Shown one piece after another: positions 55,759 to 64,000 of a stretch of 64,000 bases of DNA; positions within the stretch are counted from its first letter, which is position 1; each line of letters starts with the position of its first letter. The position numbers and the translations under genes were made by a program. The DNA comes from CAZWRV01 sp964636325 (GTDB lineage: Bacteria; Verrucomicrobiota; Lentisphaeria; Victivallales; GWF2-50-93), in contig CAZWRV010000014.1 of the NCBI GenBank assembly GCA_964636325.1, positions 1 to 64,000 on the forward strand, written 5' to 3'. The notes under the pieces were generated by a model. That model had not been told where the DNA came from. It worked only from the letters and a program-made list of their open reading frames with translations, and did not search any database.

Positions 55759-55808
55759 CGCTCCTCCTTAGTTCCTTTTGAATAACTGCAACTTTGCAAT
55801 CGCCGTTC

Positions 55809-58800
55809 TCAGTTTTGAAGATTCACCGATGCCTCGCACTTGTTCCCTCCGGCGAGTTCCTCGGCCTTGATCTTCCATGCGCCTTTCATATCGTTGACGG
55901 CGGGCGTCCATTTCAGCTCGAAGACGCCGTCCTTCGTGGCGTAGTTCCCGCTGAGCGGGGAAATTTTTCCGTCCGGGGCGACGATATCAAGCCTGATCGG
56001 GACGGCGCCGGGGACGAGCGCGCCCTTTCCGGAGACCTTGACCGCAACGGCTGTTTCCTCCATCGGCCTGGCCGTCGAAGGGGCTGCAAGCTCCAGCTTG
56101 GCGATTTCCTCGGGATAGAACGCCACCAGCGCTCCGCCCATACGCTCCATGGAGACGTTGAATGTCGCGGCCGTTCCGTCCGAGTCGACCGGAATCCGGC
56201 GGCCCGCGCAGAGGTCGTATGGGACGCCGGGGATTTTCTCCATGGCCACGGGCGAGACGAAGCGGCTGTTTTCGAGCTCCGTGATCCAAGGCAGGGCCTT
56301 TTCGAAGCCGTCTGAGCCGTATCCGCATCCGAGAGGCCTGAGGACGCGGTATTCCTCTCCGGACTGAGTGTTGACGAACCAGAAGTAGCTGACGCCGCCG
56401 GCCTTGAATGTGCATGCGGTGAGCGTCGTGTCCGGCGACCTGAAGAGCGGACGGACATGCTTTTCCATTTCCGCGGCGACGGCTCGGATCCTTTCAGGCA
56501 TGCCGTAGTCGCGGATGCCGGGCGTGGAAAGATGGGCCTGCCCGTCGGGGACGCCCTTGGTCTGTTCCTGGCCCATTCCAATATCCACCTTCAGACGCAC
56601 GGCGCCGGGAATCTCGAACGGGATCGTCGGATCAAGAATGACCTTGCCGCCGTCCTTCGCGAACTTCGCAAGACCGTCGGCCACGGACTTCGGAAGCCAC
56701 CGGACATAATAGAGGGCAATCGCATCGTAGCGGCCGGAGATTTCGCCGGACGCGACCTCCTCCTCCGCGACCGGCTCGACGTCGAAGTGCCCCATCATCA
56801 GGTTGGCGTAGGCGTATGGCTGGATCAGGTGGTCGGTCGGCGAATAGCAGTCTGCGGTGATCGGGACAAGGAGGCCTATGCGCCTGCGGTCGGCCTTGAG
56901 CGCGAACTGGACCGGCGCGATCCGGCGGATCACCGGCGCCTGGCGCTTGATCTCCCTCCATGCCTCGGGCCGGGTCTGCGACCACACGAAATAAGGGATG
57001 CCCTTGGCGCCGCCCGCGAGCAGATGGTAGAGGTTGTTCCTGTGATATAGGGCGTAGCCCATGCAGTCGGCCAGCAGCCACAAGTCCATGTCGCGGTTGC
57101 ACATCCTGTTGACTTCCAGCCAGTAGCTGTTGGTGATGACGGGCTGCCAGTAGGTGTTGTAGTAGTAGCAGTAGCCGAGGTTGAAGCCCTTCCTGCCGAA
57201 GTTGAGCGGCGGATACTGGCTGGCGCTCCACATCTGTATCAGCGGAATCTGCATTCCGCCGGGGATGGGGCCTATCTTCGAATCCGGTCTGACGCCCGTC
57301 ACCGCCTCCGTCTGCATCGTGTTGTATTCTCCGGAGACATGCTCCAGGGTGAACATGCACCAGCGCCTCCAAGGTTCGTCGTCCGGGACTATTCCCATGG
57401 GGGGGATTTTGATCTGCGCCAAGGGATCCTTTCCCGGCTCGAAGGGGCCGGGCGGCTCGCTCCCCGTGAGCGCCTTGAATTTGGCCCTGACATGCTCCGC
57501 GAAGTCGAAGCCGTAGCGGATGGAGAAGTCGTCGTTGCAGGAAATCCTGGGCCTGAACGCCGGATGCTGCGCGAACTTCGTATAATATTCGGACATCGCC
57601 TTCTTGGTCGCGGCGAGGACGTCCGGATGCGTGATGCCGACCATGGGCCTGCCGCCGCCGTATGCGTTGTCCTTGTGGGGCGACTTCCAGTCCGGCTCGA
57701 TCCTGTAGAACTGGGCGGGATTGCCGGTCTTCGGCGTCACATGGTTTTCCTGGCCCATGCGGATGTTGAAACCGGCATTCTGCCGGAGAACCGCGTCGAG
57801 CAGAGCCACCTCATGGTCTACAAGGTGGGGCTCCATCCCTATGTCCGTCTGCTTGCGGATCAGCAGGTCGCGCCGCTTTCTGCTTTCTGAATTGCCTATC
57901 CATATCCCCCAGGCGAAGCTCTCCGGCGGAACGTGCCTGACGCCGATTTCAAGGTCGGCGGACTGGGGCGACTCACCGCCTTCCGCCTTTGCGGCAAGCT
58001 TGTATGTCCCGTAGGCCAGAGGGCTTGTGTCAAGCTCGAACTCCGCGGATTTCTTTCCGGCGTTGTCGGCGGGTGGCTTGTTCCAGGACTGGAGGACTTT
58101 GCCGTCCCACATAAGTTCGAGCTTGACATCCTTGGCGTCGGGCACCTTGTTGAGGACGACGGATATCTGAACCTTCTCGCCCCTTGCGAACTCCTCTCGG
58201 CCGGAGATTCCCGAGGCGGATGCGACGATCTCCATCGGCGGGACAAGCGCTTCAATCATCGGCGGCAGGTTCTGAGGAACGTCAACCGGGCGGCCGACGT
58301 ATGCCAGGGCGCGCATGACGTCGCGGACCTGGGCGTCATTGTTGCCGTCGAAGGACTTGTGAAGCTGAATGAGCCCGCTCCAAGGCATGTCCGGCCTGAA
58401 GTTCTTGAACCATGAGGCGGCGCCGGGCCTTCCCGGAACTTCCGGAACGTCGTATGTGCTGAAGGCGATGCTGACCGTCTCTGCGTCGAATCCGGTGACC
58501 GAAGCTCCGACTGTTTCAAAGCCCCACTTCTTTCCCTGCTCCGTAGGAGTGACAGCAAGCCCCTGGCCCCAGTAGGCGCTGTGCCAGCCGAATTTGAGGC
58601 CGAGCAGACGTGAGCCCTGGCCCTCGTCGGGCGGATTGAACGGTTCGCAGGACGCGGACTGGGCACTATAAAACGGGACGTCCGCCCCGTTGACAATCCT
58701 GCCCCCCGCGAGCAGATACCTGAACCACAGGGGGCTGCCGTCGACCATCTCGAAGATTTCGCACGGCGTGGCGCCCATCGGCATCACGCAGGAAGAGCCG

Positions 58801-59591
58801 TATGCGTCCTTGTCCTCGCCGATGAACGAGCGCATCCAGGCCGCCAGCTCCTCGGAATTCAGAATCCTGACGCCGGCCGCCTTCAGGTATTCGAGAAGCC
58901 TCTTGACGTTCTTCGAGTGCGCGCAGTCGATCCGGTCGTCCCAGAACGCGGCCATGTCGTTCATTTTCTCCAGGCTGCGGGCTTCGCGTTCCTTCTCGCG
59001 CTTGACGCCGGGGGCGGGTCTCTGCGCGCTCGACGTGTAGAAGCCGAACTGCCTGAACGAATCCTCCTGCTTCGCCCATGCGGCCTTCTGCTCCTCCGAG
59101 GCGGGCTTGAGCTCCGGGGAGGAAATGACTGCGAAAGGGTTATGGACCGACTCGCCCACGACACCTATTGTGAGCAACGACTCCCCCTCCTTGGCATCGA
59201 AGAGATAGCCATAGAAGGCCCAGTCGGCGCCGAGCGGCTGGTTGCGCCCTGACGGTCCGCAGCGCAGCACGAGATCGCCCTGCCCCTTGGCCCACACGCA
59301 AAACTCGTAGAGTCCCGGCTCAAGCTTGACGGCCTGCTGGACGGCACCGAGATTCAGCGATCCCCTTGGTGTTGCGAGCTTGAGCCCCGGGGACGATTCC
59401 CTGCCCTGAGCAGGCTCGACCGAGCCGGGCATGCCCTTGCCCAGGTTCTTCGCCTGGATCCAGGCGGCGCCCTCCTTGCCGAAAGAAGACAGATCAGGAT
59501 TGAAGCCCGCCGCGCCGAGAGTTCCGGTCATGCCGGCAAGGCATGCAATCCCCATGACCGACGAGACCGCCATCCGCAGTGAATTAGACAT
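55809..59591 (-). CDS. large secreted GH42-like protein
   Basis: 1260 aa with the signal MSNSLRMAVSSVMGIACLAG. Residues 45-160 look like a carbohydrate-binding sandwich. Residues 590-900 read as a glycosidase barrel (GFNIRMGQENHVTP, then FRPRISCNDDFSIRYGFDF, then MDLWLLADCMGYALYHRNNL). Residues 940-1080 match the amidotransferase-like trimerisation domain of GH42 (RRIGLLVPITADCYSP, then DGGKVILDPTIPF). The end is Ig-like. A beta-galactosidase or related glycosidase is plausible, but the catalytic Glu pair was not certain. It is the central gene of the 50-62 kb cluster. Confidence 0.65.
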   Translation of the reverse strand: MSNSLRMAVSSVMGIACLAGMTGTLGAAGFNPDLSSFGKEGAAWIQAKNLGKGMPGSVEPAQGRESSPGLKLATPRGSLNLGAVQQAVKLEPGLYEFCVWAKGQGDLVLRCGPSGRNQPLGADWAFYGYLFDAKEGESLLTIGVVGESVHNPFAVISSPELKPASEEQKAAWAKQEDSFRQFGFYTSSAQRPAPGVKREKEREARSLEKMNDMAAFWDDRIDCAHSKNVKRLLEYLKAAGVRILNSEELAAWMRSFIGEDKDAYGSSCVMPMGATPCEIFEMVDGSPLWFRYLLAGGRIVNGADVPFYSAQSASCEPFNPPDEGQGSRLLGLKFGWHSAYWGQGLAVTPTEQGKKWGFETVGASVTGFDAETVSIAFSTYDVPEVPGRPGAASWFKNFRPDMPWSGLIQLHKSFDGNNDAQVRDVMRALAYVGRPVDVPQNLPPMIEALVPPMEIVASASGISGREEFARGEKVQISVVLNKVPDAKDVKLELMWDGKVLQSWNKPPADNAGKKSAEFELDTSPLAYGTYKLAAKAEGGESPQSADLEIGVRHVPPESFAWGIWIGNSESRKRRDLLIRKQTDIGMEPHLVDHEVALLDAVLRQNAGFNIRMGQENHVTPKTGNPAQFYRIEPDWKSPHKDNAYGGGRPMVGITHPDVLAATKKAMSEYYTKFAQHPAFRPRISCNDDFSIRYGFDFAEHVRAKFKALTGSEPPGPFEPGKDPLAQIKIPPMGIVPDDEPWRRWCMFTLEHVSGEYNTMQTEAVTGVRPDSKIGPIPGGMQIPLIQMWSASQYPPLNFGRKGFNLGYCYYYNTYWQPVITNSYWLEVNRMCNRDMDLWLLADCMGYALYHRNNLYHLLAGGAKGIPYFVWSQTRPEAWREIKRQAPVIRRIAPVQFALKADRRRIGLLVPITADCYSPTDHLIQPYAYANLMMGHFDVEPVAEEEVASGEISGRYDAIALYYVRWLPKSVADGLAKFAKDGGKVILDPTIPFEIPGAVRLKVDIGMGQEQTKGVPDGQAHLSTPGIRDYGMPERIRAVAAEMEKHVRPLFRSPDTTLTACTFKAGGVSYFWFVNTQSGEEYRVLRPLGCGYGSDGFEKALPWITELENSRFVSPVAMEKIPGVPYDLCAGRRIPVDSDGTAATFNVSMERMGGALVAFYPEEIAKLELAAPSTARPMEETAVAVKVSGKGALVPGAVPIRLDIVAPDGKISPLSGNYATKDGVFELKWTPAVNDMKGAWKIKAEELAGGNKCEASVNLQN

Positions 59592-59784
59592 AGTTATTTA
59601 CCCCAACTATTTGCGCTTTTATTGAATACTTTGCGCTTTTATTGAATACAAAGCTTTGGTGCCTGTGCTTCAGGCTTCCATGCTTTATTCGTTTGCAAAT
59701 TTCAAACAAGTCTCAAATCCTAAACTTCAATATCCGATACGGGCGCAGCCCGCCTTAAGCTGATGGACAACGAAACGGAAACTT

Positions 59785-60492
59785 TCACTGCTGCGACTCG
59801 GCGTAGGTCCACCAGGTGCTGTTATAGCTGTTGGAGTCGAGCATGAAGTTTTTCCTGCTCACGAACTTGATATGGCTGTCAAGATAGTAGACGTTGCTTC
59901 CGTATAGCTGCCTGTGCGGGACTGTGTCGTCCTTGTGGTCGGGATCAAGGTTGTCCGGATAATACATGCAGGCCACCATTGGAGTATTCGCATTTATCTG
60001 ATAGATGCTCGTGGATCCGAAACGCGGCCAGGGCCCTGATCCGCCGGCGGCTTCCGGCCTGTTCGTCTGCCTCTGCGTGTATGAGAACATCCCGAAATAG
60101 GGGAAGTAGTTGTTCTTGAAGTCGCCGAGTGCGGTCTTCATCCTGTATCCGGTTGTCACCTGGCCGGGGCAGTAGAAGATGTCCGCCATGTTCTTTTCAA
60201 AATATCCGGACGGGAAAAGCGTGCCGAGGTACATCGGGACATATTCGTAGGAGCTTATGTATCCGCCCACTATCCCGGTCGTCCTGGCGGGGATGAAGAG
60301 ATCGAAGTCGTTCATGTAGTGCTGGAAGCCGAGCCCGATCTGGCGCAGGCTTGAGACACAGGTTATGCTCTTGGCCATCTCCCTGGATCTCTGGAGGCCC
60401 GGCAGGAGTATCGCCATCAGGATGGCGATTATCGCGATTACGACCAGGAGTTCGATCAGTGTAAACCTGCCTTTGCGCCGCGTGATCTTCAT
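59785..60492 (-). CDS. pseudopilin (prepilin-type N-terminal cleavage/methylation)
   Basis: From ATG 60492, with AAGGAGGGATGCC ahead, the product is about 235 aa. The leader RRKGRFTLIELLVVIAIIAI is intact, then LPGLQRSREMAKSITCVSSL, the PVC pseudopilin pattern. The globular part is Tyr/Phe-rich and ends in SHIKFVSRKN. The frame is open to 60696, but that text is repeat-derived. It lies ahead of the 1260-aa GH42-like gene, 190 bases away, and after the CBM-like gene. Confidence 0.85.
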   Translation of the reverse strand: MKITRRKGRFTLIELLVVIAIIAILMAILLPGLQRSREMAKSITCVSSLRQIGLGFQHYMNDFDLFIPARTTGIVGGYISSYEYVPMYLGTLFPSGYFEKNMADIFYCPGQVTTGYRMKTALGDFKNNYFPYFGMFSYTQRQTNRPEAAGGSGPWPRFGSTSIYQINANTPMVACMYYPDNLDPDHKDDTVPHRQLYGSNVYYLDSHIKFVSRKNFMLDSNSYNSTWWTYAESQQ

Positions 60493-60839
60493 GGCATCCC
60501 TCCTTTTATGCTCCTTTAGGCCGAAAAATTTACTTTTTGATTGCTGAGATTTTGGAATATGCTTCGCATTCTGAGAGACCGCCGATACCGAGGTATCGAA
60601 GGTTCTCGAAGGGTGCGGAGCAAAACGAAAAGACCGCAACCGCCTTGCGGCGGGCATCTTTGGGCCATATTTTTCCGTTCCTTCCTCGGACGACATTCAT
60701 GTCGCCCCTCGGTCGGAACGAAAAAATCCAATCCCAAATCTTGCTCGTCAAAATGTAAATTTTCACGCTAAAGGAGTATATCTGTCAGACGAGTCGGACA
60801 AGTCTGGCATGTCCGACCTTTGAAATTCCTGCTTGCCTG
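60493..60839. other. non-coding spacer with two repeat motifs
   Basis: Contains the 35-base motif inverted (60506-60540) and the 105-base repeat (60677-60780). No gene is supported; the frames here are repeat-derived. Confidence 0.6.
60677..60780. repeat. 105-base dispersed repeat, copy 2
   Basis: Near-identical to 33894-33998, including the palindrome GGCGACATGAATGTCGTC and the terminal 35-base motif. Confidence 0.75.
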
Positions 60840-62267
60840 CTACACCTTCTCCAGCCTGGCGTCGTCGAACCATGCCGTGCCCAGGCCGTGCAGGACGAAC
60901 TGGGGCATCACGTAGCTCTCCTCCTCGGTGTTCAGCTCGACCTGGAGGAGCGTCCAGCCCTTCGTTCCTGAAATCTGCTCCGACTGCGCGATGTCGATGA
61001 TGTTGGTATAGCCGTATTCGAAGCTGAACAGTTCGAGCCTGGCGAACCTTTCGACCTTCTTCGTCCTTACCCAGCAGCTGAACCTGTAGAACGAATACGG
61101 CTCCACGTCGAAGACCGCGCCGCAAGGAAAGAGCTTGACCTTCCTGTTTGCGACGTCTCCGACGAGTTTTATGCTTCTTTTCCCGCTATGCGCGCATCCA
61201 GAATCCCAGAAGATGTTCCTCGAATCCTTTGGAATTTCAATTATGGGGCAGTCCTCGGGCGCCCACGGGTCGACCGCCTTCTCGAAGGAATTTAAGACGC
61301 CCGGATGGAACGGGAGCGTTACGGAGCTGTTGTGCCATTTCGTAGGTTTCACCGGATCCTCGGCGGAACCGAGGAACCTTTTTGCGAGCTTCGCATCCAG
61401 ATTCACTATCTCAAGTGACATTTCATAATGGAAATATCCATCCTTGCCGAGGTTGTCCTGGCCCGCCGCGTTCCAGCAGATGTGCTCGTCGAAGAGCTGG
61501 CTGCATGTCGCGATCCAGATCGGAATGTTGGTGCGGTGCACCATGATTGCGGGATTGAACGACTTGTGCGCGGCGTAGCCGACCCAGCCCTGCGGATATG
61601 ACAGATGCCTTCCCCTCCAGGGGCCGCCGCCGTTCCTGTAGCCGCCGTAGTCGGTCGCCATGAAGAGCGCGTTGGAGTGGACGATCCTGCGCAGCTTGCC
61701 GTCGGCGTTCTCCCATATGGAATGCGTCCAGCGCCGCTTCTTCTCGCAGGAGGCCAAAGCTCCGGCCGTCATCAGGTTGAAGCCCTCCATCCCGTCGTTG
61801 TCCATCTTCCTAGCGTGGACTTCGACGAGGTACCGGTACCTTGCCCACTGCGGATCGTAGATCAGCCGGATATTCCAGACGCCGAATTCGCCCTCCGGAC
61901 CGTCGAAGCGCACCTCGGCTTCGAGTTCGGCGCCGCCGCTCTTCTTCCACTTCCATTTGATTGCCTTCTCAAGATCGGGGTATGCCTTGTGCCAGTGCCT
62001 CGGCCAGCCCTGCATACCGAAGTTGATGAACGTGTTGTGGACGGTATGAAGGTCGACGACCTTCAGCGGAGGGTTTTCGTTCGCCTTCTCGTCCGGCTCG
62101 AACGGCGAGAAGGACCAGATATCGAGTGCCATCGGCATGAAGACTGCGATATCCTTCCCTCCGTCGGCAATCATCCAGCCGAGCCTGTCCTTCCTGATCC
62201 TGAATTCCGGTCTGTGCCCGGCCGGGGTCTTCTTACGGAAGCTGTCCATTATCCTCTGGTATTCCAT
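60840..62267 (-). CDS. hypothetical protein with CBM4/9-like C-terminus
   Basis: 475 aa, without a signal peptide. The N-terminal 300 residues are rich in Trp and Tyr (FGMQGWPRHWHKAYPDLEKA, then RRWTHSIWENADGKLRR) and match no family I recognise. The last 130 residues look like a carbohydrate-binding jelly roll: HSGKRSIKLVGDVANRKVK, then FYRFSCWVRTKKVERFARLE, then TLLQVELNTEEESY, ending GTAWFDDARLEKV. It starts the minus-strand cluster that runs to 50119. Confidence 0.6.
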   Translation of the reverse strand: MEYQRIMDSFRKKTPAGHRPEFRIRKDRLGWMIADGGKDIAVFMPMALDIWSFSPFEPDEKANENPPLKVVDLHTVHNTFINFGMQGWPRHWHKAYPDLEKAIKWKWKKSGGAELEAEVRFDGPEGEFGVWNIRLIYDPQWARYRYLVEVHARKMDNDGMEGFNLMTAGALASCEKKRRWTHSIWENADGKLRRIVHSNALFMATDYGGYRNGGGPWRGRHLSYPQGWVGYAAHKSFNPAIMVHRTNIPIWIATCSQLFDEHICWNAAGQDNLGKDGYFHYEMSLEIVNLDAKLAKRFLGSAEDPVKPTKWHNSSVTLPFHPGVLNSFEKAVDPWAPEDCPIIEIPKDSRNIFWDSGCAHSGKRSIKLVGDVANRKVKLFPCGAVFDVEPYSFYRFSCWVRTKKVERFARLELFSFEYGYTNIIDIAQSEQISGTKGWTLLQVELNTEEESYVMPQFVLHGLGTAWFDDARLEKV

Positions 62268-62392
62268 ATCTTCTTACGCTTTCTTTGAAATCTGCGGACT
62301 TCGCGGCATGATCCGCCGCCATATATATCAGTTATTTTATCAGTTTATTTAACAGTTATATTATCAGCAGAGCCAGTTTTTTCAAGCGGAAT

Positions 62393-62671
62393 TCAAGTTT
62401 TCATGGACTTTTGGCGGAATTGCATAGCGCCCGGCGGAAAGTATATTTCGCCATGGCTCCAAGGATTTTCAAAGCTACGCTCGACGACTGCCAAGGCATA
62501 TACGATCTCATGTTCGTGCCCGGTCTTGCGAATATTGTTGATTACCGCATTCCTTATGCAGTTGTCGTAGAAATAGACCTTCCCGCTCTTCTTGATCTCG
62601 TTGCGGAGGTTCCTCGAAAGAGACTTCAGCCTTAAGAGGGCGTCATTTGTTTTCGGCGGTCTCTTTTCCAA
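62393..62671 (-). pseudogene. fragment of a DUF4143-type AAA ATPase
   Basis: The minus strand reads LSRNLRNEIKKSGKVYFYDN then CIRNAVINNI, characteristic of the C-terminal DUF4143 part of a large family of AAA ATPases. The ATPase domain and the family C-terminus are missing. It overlaps the end of the GAF/PAS gene by 29 bases. The ATG at 62671 makes a short product possible but unlikely to be active. Confidence 0.55.
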
Positions 62672-64000
62672 AACCGAAATCAGGATAAAGCTTTTTCATG
62701 CATTCGGGGCATATGCCGTGGGTGAACCTTGCGTCGGAATGCGACAGTATATAACTTTCAATCTGCTCCCAGAAGCCTTTGTCGTCGCGTATTTTCTTGC
62801 AGGAGGCGCAGATGGGGATCATGCCCTTCAATGTCTTGACTTCGGCGAGGGACTGCTTGAGCTCGGAAATCAGTCTCTCGCGTTCGAACTCCAGGCGCTT
62901 CCTGTCGGTTATGTCCTGGAAGGAACCCCTGAGCACTACGATATTGCCGTCTTTCACTTCGGCCTCGCCTATGGCCCTCACCCATAGATTCCTTCCTTTT
63001 GCAGTGGAGAACGGCAGTTCCAGGTCGAAAGGCTGGCCAGTTTCCGAAAGCTTGCGGACGGCCTCCTCGATTACCGGCCTGGCTTCGGGCGCATAGAAAC
63101 TCAGGCCCAGCGCAAGGTCAATCTGGCTGTCGGGTGGAAGTTCGTGGATGCGGTACACCTCTTTCGTACATACGACGCGCTTGGTCGCCGGGTCGAGCTC
63201 CCATCCGCCGACTTTCGCCATTTCCCCGGTCTTGTCCAGCAGGAACTGTTTTTCGGCCAGATCGGCCGCGATTGCCTTTCTCAAGGATATTTCCTGAAGA
63301 TATTTTCTGTTCAGGGAATTGATGTCGTCGAAGGCCTTGCGAAGGCGGGTATAGCCGAGGATTTCGTTCTTGAGGACGTGTGCCGCAAAGCTGTAGAACA
63401 CGTTCAGGGCCTCTTTGAGCTCCTCGGATGAGAGTATAAGCCTCCGGACTGCGACGACTCCGACGACTTCTTTGCCGACGATGAGAGGCACGGCCCAGTC
63501 GAACGCCTTTGTGAACTCCTTTGTGGTCATTCCGCTTTCCTGGAATTGGTGTTCCGCCTCTAAAAACTTCCCTGTCTCGTATGCCTTGGCCGGCAAGTCG
63601 TCTTCGATCCGCTCGATCTCGCGCTGGCCGGAGAAAAGATCCTGCATGAAAAGTTTGTCGTCTATCCGGTAGTAAAACGCTATGTTAGTGCCGCCGAGGA
63701 GCCCCACTAGTATCTGCAGCATTTTTTCTATCGCGTTATCCAGGCCTGAGGCTGTCGCAAGCTGCCTTATGATCTCGTTTATCAATTGAAGCTGAGCCTT
63801 TTCCCTTGCGAGGTTCGCGACTCGGTTCTCCAGGACAGAGTGCCGCCTCGTCATTGCATGGCGGCCGTAGCCGGAACAGTATTTCGTCTCTGCCGCCTCG
63901 ACCGCGCTCGTGAGCGTCTTTTCAAGATTGTCGAGCGAGGCCTCGATCCATTGCAGCGGAAGGCCGACCTTCTCGGCGGCATGCTCCGCTTCCTCCTTGA
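62643..64000 (-). CDS. GAF-PAS sensor with CxxC tail, N-terminus beyond the window
   Basis: At least 452 aa. The frame continues without a stop through the window edge, so the ATG at 63854 is probably internal. Residues at the edge read HAAEKVGLPLQWIEASLDNL, a region I cannot name. A GAF domain follows (residues from LQLINEIIRQLATASGLDN through VGVVAVRRLILSSEEL), then a coiled coil, a PAS domain (MAKVGGWELDPATKRV, then WVRAIGEAEVKDGNIVVLRG, then FQDITDRKRLE), and a Cys-rich tail: ICASCKKIRDDKGFWEQIES and HGICPECMKKLYPDFG. Four Cys as two CxxC pairs suggest zinc. No kinase domain follows, so it is a sensor or adaptor. Confidence 0.8.
   Translation of the reverse strand, partial: KEEAEHAAEKVGLPLQWIEASLDNLEKTLTSAVEAAETKYCSGYGRHAMTRRHSVLENRVANLAREKAQLQLINEIIRQLATASGLDNAIEKMLQILVGLLGGTNIAFYYRIDDKLFMQDLFSGQREIERIEDDLPAKAYETGKFLEAEHQFQESGMTTKEFTKAFDWAVPLIVGKEVVGVVAVRRLILSSEELKEALNVFYSFAAHVLKNEILGYTRLRKAFDDINSLNRKYLQEISLRKAIAADLAEKQFLLDKTGEMAKVGGWELDPATKRVVCTKEVYRIHELPPDSQIDLALGLSFYAPEARPVIEEAVRKLSETGQPFDLELPFSTAKGRNLWVRAIGEAEVKDGNIVVLRGSFQDITDRKRLEFERERLISELKQSLAEVKTLKGMIPICASCKKIRDDKGFWEQIESYILSHSDARFTHGICPECMKKLYPDFGFGKETAENK

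Noticed and set aside
60493..60696. N-terminal extension of the pseudopilin at 59785
   Set aside because: The extra frame translates dispersed repeat sequence; the leader and a strong ribosome site begin at 60492.
1..64000. tRNA and rRNA genes
   Set aside because: No T-loop GTTCRANNC with matching arms or rRNA core sequence was found by eye.

Overview
The window most resembles a Lentisphaerae (Victivallis-like, PVC superphylum) chromosome. This is inferred from gene content: single-gene pseudopilins with the FTLIEL signature beside glycosidases, large secreted hydrolases of uncharacterised families, LacZ, GH32 and sialidase-like enzymes, moderately high G+C, and intergenic spacers full of palindromic repeats. 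There is no rRNA, no recognisable tRNA, no transposase and no CRISPR array.

Layout. 0-10.6 kb: a GT4 glycosyltransferase, an SGNH-hydrolase remnant, a large uncharacterised TIM-barrel-like protein, small conserved proteins (DUF4236, DUF2007-like), a divergent GH32 enzyme, an HD-domain protein, a DUF4160/DUF2442 pair and a SUKH-WG repeat protein. A long hairpin with an intrinsic terminator lies ahead of the last gene. 10.6-22.4 kb is mostly housekeeping: B12-dependent ribonucleotide reductase, HisF, a 2-oxoacid:ferredoxin oxidoreductase operon with fused beta-gamma subunits, an FHA protein, SerC, a radical SAM activase, an alpha/beta hydrolase and a TPR lipoprotein. 22.4-32.2 kb: a GntR-type regulator translationally coupled to a CBM9-like/GH-like secreted protein, followed by a pseudopilin and a LamG protein, and divergent from a LacZ-type beta-galactosidase. 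33-39.5 kb: a TIM-barrel protein and two large signalling proteins (a hybrid histidine kinase with two solute-binding domains, and a receiver-Ser/Thr kinase-zinc ribbon protein).

39.5-50.1 kb is an accessory block bounded by inverted copies of one composite intergenic repeat. It holds two pseudopilins, an SGNH esterase, a PHP phosphoesterase, a sialidase, a propeller glycosidase and a run of broken gene fragments. 50.1-62.3 kb is a minus-strand cluster of unusual proteins: a paralogue of the 1.7-kb gene, a 1172-aa protein with amidotransferase-like and degenerate PHP-like regions, a 1260-aa GH42-like protein, a pseudopilin and a CBM-like protein. The window ends inside a GAF/PAS protein with a CxxC tail.

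Functionally, the accessory genes look like small saccharide-utilisation units. Each seems to combine a local regulator or sensor, a cytoplasmic or secreted hydrolase and one pseudopilin that may carry or present binding functions outside the cell. The strongest candidates for undescribed biology are the hairpin/terminator RNA at 8.35-8.52 kb, the pseudopilin-hydrolase pairing, the 50-62 kb secreted protein cluster and the repeat-bounded fragment field. All protein calls rest on motif reading only; no database search was run.
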